Below are positions 55,566-64,000 of a stretch of DNA of 64,000 nucleotides, piece after piece; positions within the stretch are counted from its first letter, which is position 1, and each line of letters starts with the position of its first letter. The stretch lies in assembly GCA_025765615.1 (NCBI GenBank), contig JAIVFJ010000011.1, positions 310,001 to 374,000 of the forward strand, in the 5' to 3' direction. The DNA comes from Zopfochytrium polystomum (Eukaryota; Chytridiomycota; Chytridiomycetes; Chytridiales; Chytridiaceae). A program made the position numbers and the translations under genes. The notes under the pieces are model-generated. The model did no database searches. It was given only the letters and a program-made list of their open reading frames with translations, and had not been told where the DNA came from.

Positions 55566-56385
55566 CTACTCTGCACCGTCTCCAACGCCGCCTCCGACAA
55601 CGACGACCACTACATCTTCCAAACCTGCCCCGTCAGCCTTGGTGCCGCCTCCATCCCAAAGGCTAGGTCTCGAAGCACGCTTTCCCCCGCTGCTATTCAG
55701 CTTTCCATTAACCGACGTCCTTGCACTGGTGATGCCGACGCCACCACTGCCGCCGCCGCCACCCTCCGCTTCATCAGCCAACGCCATCAATTGCGTTGAC
55801 GCGGAGAGCAAGGCTCGGCGCCCGTGAATTTGCGCTGGCGGCGAAGAAGAAGGCGTGTTGTCCTCCGTCTCCTGCTCTCCGCTCCGCTTTGTGCCGTCAC
55901 CACTTTCAATGTGCTGTTGATTCTGCTGCTGTGAGTGAGACGGCCGCTGGTGTTGCTGCAGTTGTTGGTGCTGCTGCTGCTGCTGCTGCTGCTGTTGCAG
56001 CTGAAGGAGCTGCAGCTGTTGCTGGAGGGCCTCGTTCTGCGCGGCGCGGCTTGCAGCTATCGCTTCAAGCTTTTGCTGGACAAGGCTGGCCTTTGGTTTC
56101 CTTTTGATTGCAGATAGCTGGGAAGGCGAGATCGAAATAGTGATATCCGTTAGTTGGTTTCGTCAATGCGCACTCCTCATCATGCTGTTTAGAAAGAGTA
56201 GAAGGGAGCAAAAGGGGTGTAGAGGCGAACTTGGGCTGTCTTCCTCACCTTTGAGACTTCTTCAGCTTTGACTTTTGCGGCCATGTTTCCTTTCCAGCTT
56301 GTCGGATCTGTGTACCAGGAGCCGTACTAGGAAGAGTGAGCTTTGAAATTCCTTTTGGGGACGTTACCCTCCATTCGCCGAACAT
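55566..56385 (-). CDS. Unidentified 215-residue Gln-rich protein
   Basis: Proposed exons 56385-56368, 56326-56249 and 56117-55566 (in frame, 215 residues). The first 32 residues look conserved-domain-like: MFGEWRYGSWYTDPTSWKGN, then MAAKVKAEEVSK. A basic helix KRKPKASLVQQKLEAIAA and a Gln-rich run encoded by CAG repeats follow, then a Gly/Ser tail. The tiny first exon (18 nt) and the aromatic GEWRYGSWY motif are notable. I do not recognise the family. The Gln-rich helix is common in nuclear proteins. Confidence 0.45.
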
Positions 56386-56431
56386 ATTTTTGGAAGGATG
56401 GACTAGCCTTTGGCGCTATGAGTGTGGGTGT

Positions 56432-56433
<2 letters not shown>

Positions 56434-56471
<38 letters not shown>
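56434..56471. repeat. T38 homopolymer
   Basis: Uninterrupted run of 38 T between the two unidentified minus-strand genes, about 50 bp upstream of the 215-residue gene's ATG. Confidence 0.9.
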
Positions 56472-56473
<2 letters not shown>

Positions 56474-56509
56474 GTGTGGCGTTAAAGCAGCTTCCACCCT
56501 CCCACCCTC

Positions 56510-58560
56510 TTAGTCCTCACTATTCGGTAAAGAATCCAGAATGGCATTTCGGTCGCCTCGAAATAGCGCCGGGGTCATCTCCACCTTCAAGTTCTCCCTG
56601 ATGCTCTGTATAAGCGCGGGCGGGGGATTCGTCTCCCGCACCGCCATCAGGCGCACCGGTGGCTTTGTCTCCATTATTGACGGCTTGCACGCATTTAGCA
56701 GCACCTCGAACCCTCCAACACTCAATCCGCCAGAGTTGAGAGCCAGCGGTGCTGCCAAGGACGTCGTCTCTCCCGCAGCTGCCGCCGACACAACCCCTGC
56801 GCCTCCAGTCGCTGTTGGTGCCTGCAGTTGCGTCGACGGAGTCGTCGCTGCTGCTGACGTGGATGCTCCTAGTGGGAATGGCGGCTGGCCTTGCATAGGC
56901 GTGGATGTTGGAGCGCTGCTGGGCGGTTGTGGCCCGCAAGTATCAATACCGTCGCCCGCACTTGGCAGCATGTGATTGGCTGTGGCTGTCGGAGGCTTTG
57001 CTGCGCGTTGAGCGGCTGCAATGGGGTCTTGTAGTACACAAGGGGAATCGAGGTTGTCGTGTACCCACTGTGACATCGCCTGTGTGACTTGGAAATATAA
57101 CGAACGCGACGTGTAATAATCAGAAGAGGAGGAACGGAAGGGGAACCGTTAAGAATGGTCGGTCCGTGGCGAAGATGAACTCAAATCCTCTTGCTTTCCC
57201 CAAACCTCGCTGCATTTCTTTAAAGCCCTTGTTAAGATCCGACACCCCGATCTCCTGCTTTTCCTTCAGCTTGAGACTATCGATCATTGTAGAGTACTTG
57301 ACCCTTGGCGGAATTTCGGGTTTTTCTCGAACGGTTTCTTTTTTTTTGTCCGGGCATTGCAGATATTTGAGTAGGGGGAGGAAAGGAGAGCGCGTGGTGG
57401 TTAACGAAGCGCAGTTCTGCAGCCCCACGAACCCACAAACTGCCCCCTGTACAAACTAACGCAATGGCACGCACAACGCCTCCCAACACACTGCGCACTC
57501 GTGTGTTTGAACGAAAACACTCTAAATTCAACTAATTACCAGCCGCCGCAGGCCCAGCCGCCGACTCTGCTCTCGCGCGTCCAACCGTCCCGCCGCCGCC
57601 AACGAGCACAGCCGGCTGCACCGCAAACTCGATGGCGCCCCGGCTGCCACCGCCGCCTACAAATCTCCCAAAATCGTCGACACCGCCGCCGCCGCCCCCG
57701 CCGCCGCCGTCGCTGTCACTGCCTTCGTCATCGTCGTCGTCATCGGCGGCGGCGGCAGCGAAGCTGTCACCATCGGCGAAACCGAAACCAGCCGGACGGC
57801 CCCCCGCCGCAACCGACGCAAGCCCACCGACGCCGCCACCCCACCGCCGCCGTACGCGCGCATTCCGCGAAATTAGCTTGAGGACCGCGTGCCGCTGCTG
57901 TGGAGTTAGACCGTCGAGCCTTTTCAGCTGTTTCATTTTATTTTTCCCCGCGGAGGACGAACGGCGATGGGTTAATTGGTGAGGTGGGGCGGGGAAATCG
58001 CGTTGTTATCATCAGCAAAAGAGAACGCTCACGCGCGTCTCGCTGACCGGGGCGGCACCCCTCAGCATACAGTCTCGCTTGCTCACCATTTCTCTCTCCA
58101 TCCGGTCCTCAAGCTCTCGGACGCGTTCGCGCGCGCGAACAACTCGCGGAAACACGAGCTGCTGTCTGCAGTTCTCCGCCGTGAGCGTTGCCGGCTGTTC
58201 CGTGAGCTCCAACACGCCGGGATCGTCGGCGGGGAGGACTGTGCGGTACTCGCTGTGATGCAGACTGGTATCGTTGGTTTCCCGTTACGCGGTGGATGAG
58301 GTCAAAAGAAGTGGTGGGCGGAGAGTATTTGGTTTGTTTGGAGGAAAATTTTAGAGGTGATCGAGAACGGTGTCGAATCGCGACCTTGATTTGGAGGTAG
58401 CCTTTGCAAGTTATACGACATCTCGCCCAAGGTTGGAGAAATCGAGGGGTTCGGATGCGCATACCCATGTTCTCTGCGGCGTACCAGTCGCATGTCAGTG
58501 AAATGAACGCGTCGCGAATCAGAGTCCCAGAATAGAAAATTTGAAGGTAAATTACGGGTT
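56510..58560 (-). CDS. Unidentified multi-exon gene, start not resolved
   Basis: Well-supported exons are 58560-58465 (frame NLPSNFLFWDSDSRR...MRLVRRREHG), 58264-58033 (HHSEYRTVLPADDPGVLEL...; a charged helix VRELEDRMEREMVSKRD) and 57927-57540 (KRLDGLTPQQRHAVLKLISR, then Gly- and Asp-rich low complexity). The phases of these three agree. Further probable exons lie at about 57345-57145 (VKYSTMIDSLKLKEKQEIGV...GFEFIFATD) and 57080-56510 (SQWVHDNLDSPCVLQDP..., ending IRENLKVEMTPALFRGDRN). The link from 57540 onward and the true N-terminus are not resolved, and two genes may be merged. An A9 run (57339-57347) makes the frame there uncertain. No family recognised. Confidence 0.4.
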
Positions 58561-58702
58561 CTGAAAGGAGAAGAAAACGCGGATCAAAAGGCAGACAGAG
58601 CGATTTCAACACGGCAAACAGGTAAATATCCAGGCATCAAAACTGTAGGAACTAGGACCGAAAAAAAAGGGGAAAATAAAACCGTTCGCTAAAAACGAGC
58701 TT

Positions 58703-61662
58703 CTACACGGTGCAGTAAGTGACCGGGCCGTACTCCTGCTCGTGCCCCTTAACAATGCTCTTCAGCGAAAAGTAAACTTCCGCCCCCGGATCGAAGCCGC
58801 CAATCTCGACAATGGGATCGTGCGTGGAGTAAATGCTCCCATTCTCGATCTTGACTACCCACATGTCCACCTTCATCCCACTCCATGGTCCATTCCACCG
58901 AATCCACAGGGTTCCAGGCTCCCTTGTCTCACCACCGAGACAGACAATGTCATCCACGATGATCAGCGGAGGAAGGACGACCGCCTCTTCCGGGCTAACG
59001 TGTCGAAGTCGGAAGAGCAGGCGGCGCGATTCTTCCAGCGCGTCCGCGAGGATCGCCTTGACCTCTGGAATGGAGACGTGGGTGTCTTGGTAGATGCGAT
59101 ATAGCCAGTACGGATTTGTGCAGCACAGGTGGGTCGGAACTGTCAGCGTGTTGATGATCTGCTCCTGTTCCTCCGGAGGAAGGTGAATGATTCCACCGAC
59201 GTAAGAGTCCGCGTCTGGATGAGCGACAGTGTTTTCTGGGTGGGTATTCTTAAGGGGTATGGTGTGAAACCAGTTAAAATAAAGGTTGGGATGTGGAGGC
59301 AACGAGCAAAAGGGAACGGTCGCGAAACCAGCGAGAAAAAATCAATCACGCACCGTCCAAGAACGATAGACCAGATCCATCCCCGGTAAGTGTGCCATCG
59401 ACTTGTACGGGATGTAATTTTCAGCCGGCACTGCAAACGGGTACATTTCCAGGACGACAGTTCCTCTTCGACAAAACATGGTCATTATGAGAATACTCCC
59501 ATGCATGGCCATGACTATGCGCGCTCTTCGCATCAGCTTTATCTGCTCATCAAAGCTCTGGTCCTCGTTTCTCACAATCATGCCCTCGAACCCGAATTCT
59601 TGCATCAGTTGAGCAAGCAGCTCGTCTTCATTGAGAATCAGTCGGTTCTTGCGACGCGAAAGAATAATGATCAAGTCAGTGCCAATAAAGTCCAGAGACT
59701 TGTCGAGGACATCAGGGTATTTGATGACCTCGACAAGGTCTCCGTTCGCAGATCGCACTGCCATCGTTGGAAGCGACGGGAGCTCCTTAATGGTGTCCTC
59801 GTCGTCCCCAAGCGGCGTTCCCAACCGCCGGCAAAACCATTCAGCAACTTCGCGAATCCAAAGGCCGTTGACGGTCTTGCCGGGAATAGGGCCTTGTGGT
59901 TCAATGAAACCGTACTGATACCAAGTGGTAAGCTTGTGAACGCCCACAATCGCATCGCGGAATCCGGTGATGACGTTGGAATCGGAATCCAAATACTCTT
60001 TCATGCGCAAAGACTTGCGGGATAGATATTGGAATGGACGGGATGATGCAGTAAAGTCATACGGGTCGATAAATTGAATGCGGTGTTCCAAAGTAAATGG
60101 CATCCGAAGTCCCTCGTCTCCGCCGCCAATAAACTGCTTCAGGTGGTGAAAGAGGACAATGACATCGTCGTGCAGGTTGTGCATGATGTTTAGCGGATGG
60201 AACCTTTTGAATAGGATGTGCTGCTCCGTTTCGTAACGAACTGGCACATTCTGCAGGCCAGGACTAAGAGGATGAATTTCTTCAAAGGTCCATGCAGTCC
60301 AAGGATGCTTGTTGACGCTGCCGACTTCAAGGATAACCTCTCGCTCGTTCATTGGCGGAACACCCTCCATGATCGATGAGTTTGAACGTATTATAAAGAA
60401 TCGCTCATCTTTTGGATTGTAGTACAGATTACGGAAGCGACAGACCCTAAGGACCAATTGGTTATTGACGGCCATCCGAAATTCGCGAGACCTGGCGCAA
60501 CACAAACCTGTTCTCGATGGAATCACCGTAACACCACACTGAAGAAGACGGCAGCTTCTGGTAGTAGTAGATCTTGGTCGCTTCGTCAGATGTTGACTTA
60601 TCAGCCTGCTGGTCGCCCTCGTTCGAAGACTCTTTAGATTGCTTCATCAGATCGGCCATCTGCTTGTGCTGTTCCTTCGAGTCCGCTACGTTTACACGAC
60701 CTCCGCCCGCCGGCGCGTTCGATCCAGACTTTGGATCTGCGTTGCTTTGTGAAACATCGACGTACGTTTCCTGTCCGACGACTTTCTTTACATGATCAAA
60801 TGCCGGGATCGTCTGGACTTTTGCTAGGAGCTCTAAAACATGAAGAAAAAAGGTTTCAGTGCAGTAGTGTCAGTGAGCTGGCGGGTTTTTGTTTGTTACT
60901 GAGGAGACGAGTTTGCCAGTGATCACCTTCGTACTTCCTCCTCCATTCTTCAGCTTCGTTGTGATCGGATATACCATGGTGCGGTTGCCGCACATCCTCC
61001 TTGCTGACCGACGGATGGCGCTCCATCGACAGGAAGATCACGCCGCTGAGATACAAGCCCAGCAAGAACGAAGCACAGACCAAGACGAGCAGAATGCTCG
61101 TTCCACGACTACACCACCGCGGCCTGCTCGTCGCTTGGCGCTGGGACGCCGACGATGTCGGGGTCGCGGGAACAGATCGGATGGGAGCAACCGTTTTTTC
61201 GCTTGCGCCAAACCCGCCGAGTTTCGACTTGATCGCGCCGGTGCTGCCGTAACGAGAGCCCAGCGACAGGAGCACTGAATCAGCAGCCGCAGAGGAAGAG
61301 GCGGAGTCGTTGGACGAAAAGATTCCGCCGCTGGCGAGCGGGGCGTCTTGGTTAATTGCCGGAAACGAGGAACCTGTCGGCGATCTAGAGGTGCCCGTCC
61401 GCTGGCGCATCTTGGGCAGAAGGCGACGCGCTGGAGAGGCAAAGCCGGTGGACATTGGAACTTCAGAGATAGGCGCAGAGGAGGGAGGGAGTCTGGAGGC
61501 AGATGGGGCGACAGGGTGATGCAGCTGGTGCTGGTGGTGCTGCTGCTGCTGCGCAGGCAACGACGATGACGGCGGCGGTGGCGGGGAGCCTGAGGTCGAG
61601 GGAGGGAGGCTCGGCGCGGTCGGCGCAGGCTGTGAGAAGGCGGGGTGATCATTGTTGCCCAT
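58703..61662 (-). CDS. POMGNT2-like GT61 glycosyltransferase, type II membrane
   Basis: Exons 61662-60927, 60832-60508, 60446-59354 and 59248-58703 give 899 residues. The cytosolic N-terminus of about 190 residues is Pro/Ser/Gln-rich. A signal-anchor helix follows (SILLVLVCASFLLGLYLSGV, about residues 193-212). The lumenal GT61 domain has WCYGDSIENR/VCRFRNLYYN (joined across intron 2), HNLHDDVIVLFHHLKQF, LSRRKNRLILNEDEL, RRARIVMAMHGSILIMTMF and YKSMAHLPGMDLVYRSW. The last exon matches the POMGNT2 tail: HPENTVAHPD, VPTHLCCTNPYWLYRIYQDT, then a fibronectin-III-like domain. In animals POMGNT2 adds GlcNAc to O-mannose in the ER. The donor and acceptor here are unknown, but the extent of shared motifs favours true homology. 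Confidence 0.85.
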
Positions 61663-61793
61663 TGTTTTTCCAGAACGACCAGAAAACAGAAAGACAAAAA
61701 ATACATGACCAAATGTGCAACCGTCACTGTAAGCCTTTTTTTTTTTTCTTTTGTATTTTTTTTTTTTTTTTTGAGTGCTCTTGGTAAGAAATT
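61663..61793. other. Gap upstream of the glycosyltransferase
   Basis: T-rich DNA (runs at about 61737-61748 and 61758-61772) forming the glycosyltransferase promoter and the 3' end of the kinase gene. Confidence 0.5.
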
Positions 61794-64000
61794 TTAGTGC
61801 TCGTCCGATCGTGCGGTCGCCAGTTCCACTAACGCGAAACTGGCTCGTCGGGAGCTTAGTGGTGCGGCCACGGCCGTTGCTGGCGGAAGGCCCCTGTGGG
61901 TATGATGCTGGTAAGGTCCGTGGTGGTGCGGGCCGCCCGCCGACGGTAGGCAGCTGAGTGGTTGCTGGCCGTGAGCCGGCAGACCGCCATTACTGTTGCT
62001 GTTACTGCTGCCGTTGTTGTTGTTGTTTGTGGTGCCCACGCCAGCGGTTTTGGCCGCTATCGACAGCGACCGCCTGCGACTGCCGTGACCAGTGTCCATT
62101 GCTTCCCGCCCCGCCTATTTGCCCTGGCACAAACGCCCCCATAGCTCCCACGCCCTTGCCAACCCCTGCCGCCGACGACGTACCGGCGTGCTTGCTCGTG
62201 GCCCTCGGTGGAACCGCGGCGCCCATCCCAATCCCCCCTCCCGGGATCCCGGCGGCGGCAGCCGCCAGCTGCTGGGCAGAGCTGGACTTTCGCGACAGGT
62301 TCCGCAGCGACGCCAGCGACGACCCATCTGAATCTGAAGACAGTACCGACCGCGTGCGGGCGCCGCCGCTGCCGCCACCACCAACCGCCGCAAACACACC
62401 CGCTGTCACCGCCGGGCTCCCGCTCCCGGCCCCGAACCGGTTCCATGCAGTCTCCATTGCAACAGCTGAGCCGCCGCTACCGCCAACCTCGCTCCGCGGC
62501 CCACCGTTGCGGGTGCCGATGGACCCGCCGCCCCCGTTGTGCACAGGTGTGAGGTGTATGGCACGAGCTGCTGGCCCCGTGCGTTCCGTGGTCGGGCCAA
62601 CTCCGCCACCCCCGGCCAGAGACTGGCTCCCGAGTTTTCTCCCACCACCACCACCGGCATCGCCCCCTGGTTTGTGGGGTGTGTGGTGAAGGTGGTGATG
62701 CGGGTGTTGGTGAAGAACGTGGGGGTGGTGGTGGAGCGATTGCGGACCGGCGACCCTGGTGTTTAGTTTCAACTTGACACGAGCAAGGCGACACAGGCGG
62801 ACTGCAGCGCGAACCACGTTTAGTGTCTTGCGGAGGCGGCGGTGGCTGTTAAAATTTCGCATGAGATCCAGAACATTAGTTGTGGTTAAAAGCCCTGCGT
62901 GAAGGAAGTCTCCAAGAGGGCCCTTTGTTGGGAATCGATAGTTTTAGACTCAATTATCTCCAATAAATGAAGTCACACACCTTTGTCCATGGATGCAGTA
63001 AAATCTCCCGAGCAGATATTCTTTTGGCAGGATCAAATCGGAGCATCGAATCGCAAAGGCTCTTGGCTTAAGATGGACGCAAGTGGAGGAGTGGGTGACG
63101 AATAGCTTGGCGACATTCATTGGAAGGTACCTCCAGGGGACACGTCCCTCCATATCTCGTTAGGGTACTCGATCTTCCCCGAAGAAACCATCCCGATCAA
63201 TGATCGCTCCACTTCTCGCTTGCATCCAGACAGACTGAGTTTGGGGAATAAACGAGTAGTGTCAAGTAGCAATTTTGTGAAGGTAGAGGAAATGGATGCT
63301 AAGAAAGAGTTTCAAACTAACATCAGGTACATAACGATACCGATAGACCATATGTCGCACTGAGCACTGTACGGTAGGTCGTGTATGATCTCCGGAGCTA
63401 TGCCATCAAGGTTCGGTCAAGTTTGAGTGGAAGACTCGGAAAAGCGCAGGAGCGGAGCATCACATACCCATGTACAAAGGCGTCCCAACCATATGCTCCA
63501 TCATCGAGCACTTGTCTACCCAGGTCGCGAGTCCAAAGTCCGACACTTTCACATTCAGGTGATCGTGAGGATTTTCCAGTGACAAGAGAATGTTTTCAGG
63601 CTACAACTCGATTTAAAAATAAAAAATAAAAAAAAGGACCTGTAAGCGAACTGTCCAGGCCAAAGACAATTGAGAGAGGAAGGAGGATTCAGGGTTACCT
63701 TTAAGTCACGGTGCACGATCCCGCGGTCGTGTAGATAGGCTGCAACATTTGGAAATAATATTTGAGGGTCGTAGACGACGCTGTCCATCAGGAAAGAATA
63801 GAAGTGAAAATTACCTACAGCCTCCGCAATCCGTCGAATGATGACTCTCGCATCTTCCTCAGATGTCCACTTTTTAACCCTAATATTTTCAACCAGCTCT
63901 CCGCCCTCACAACTTTGACCAAGCAAAAAAAAAAAAAAAAAAAAAAGGCACAGTGGTCAGTCAGTGGAATCAAACTCCGTAACAAGCTCAACTGCTCCAT
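61794..64000 (-). CDS. CaMK-type Ser/Thr protein kinase, 5' end beyond window
   Basis: Enters at the right edge and reads leftward. Pieces in order: VELVT (64000-63976), CEGGELVENIRVKKWTSEEDAR (exon starting 63912), AYLHDRGIVHRDLK, PENILLSLENPHDHLNVKVSDFGLATW (DFG), MEHMVGTPLYM, APEIIHDLPYSAQCDIWSIG, and MLRFDPAKRISAREILLHPW. Then comes NVLDLMRNFNSHRRLRKTLN plus a basic helix RAAVRLCRLARVKLKL, matching the autoinhibitory/calmodulin-binding segment of CaMK1/Cmk kinases. The kinase lobe is cut by many short introns. A long Gly/Ser/His/Gln low-complexity tail follows. Its stop is either 62002 or, after a further splice or frame change, 61794. The N-terminal lobe (ATP loop, VAIK) is outside the window. 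Confidence 0.82.

Noticed and set aside
61958..62689. Plus-strand Pro-rich frame of about 243 codons
   Set aside because: It is the complement of the GC-rich low-complexity kinase tail; no conserved feature.

Overview
This is a nuclear window from a eukaryote, most likely an early-diverging zoosporic (chytrid-like) fungus. The clues are: many short introns (about 33-90 nt, GT-AG, with a CTGAC-like branch point visible in several); fungal-type housekeeping genes (mitoribosomal mS23, Ufd2, RED/IK, CaMK1-type kinase); a roughly 3,050-residue protein made of ASH/MSP-like repeats, a class normally kept in lineages with cilia or flagella; and intergenic DNA rich in Ty1/copia, LINE and MULE relics. 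A non-fungal protist cannot be excluded from sequence alone.

Layout. 1-9.2 kb is mostly repeat-derived: LTR debris with a captured LRR fragment, a small TIR element, one real gene (SAM-domain protein, 2330-3772), a broken MULE transposase cut off by a reverse-oriented LTR, and a 1.9-kb non-coding TG...CA element. 9.2-19.4 kb holds a possible small gene and the giant ASH-repeat gene on the minus strand. 19.4-21.2 kb has nothing recognised. 21.2-35.5 kb is a cluster of two different Ty1/copia elements. Copia-1 carries a solo LTR inside its pol gene and an inverted gag block. Copia-2 is a decayed element with a foreign GC-rich insert and a deletion in its RT. 35.5-38.5 kb is the 3' part of a LINE (RNase H, then a zinc motif) interrupted by the second, inverted copy of the TG...CA element, which itself contains a further LTR. 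39.3-39.5 kb is another reverse LTR relic.

40.1-64 kb is compact and genic. On the plus strand lie RED/IK (spliceosome), mS23 (mitochondrial ribosome), UFD2/UBE4 (U-box E3/E4 ubiquitin ligase) and dUTPase. On the minus strand lie an FAD monooxygenase, an 889-residue protein with four CCCH+CCHC zinc modules, two unidentified genes, a type II membrane GT61 glycosyltransferase resembling POMGNT2, and a CaMK-type kinase that runs off the right end. These are unrelated housekeeping functions; nothing suggests a co-regulated cluster. Spacing is tight (52 bp between RED and mS23, 49 bp between mS23 and UFD2). Homopolymers and microsatellites are concentrated in introns, leaders and intergenic gaps.

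Exon models were built by hand from splice consensus and reading-frame closure. For the ASH gene, SAM gene, RED/IK, mS23, dUTPase, FAD monooxygenase, zinc protein and POMGNT2-like gene, the summed exon length is an exact multiple of three. UFD2 closes only if one base is added in a T9 run. I found no CRISPR array, no confident tRNA or rRNA gene and no virus.
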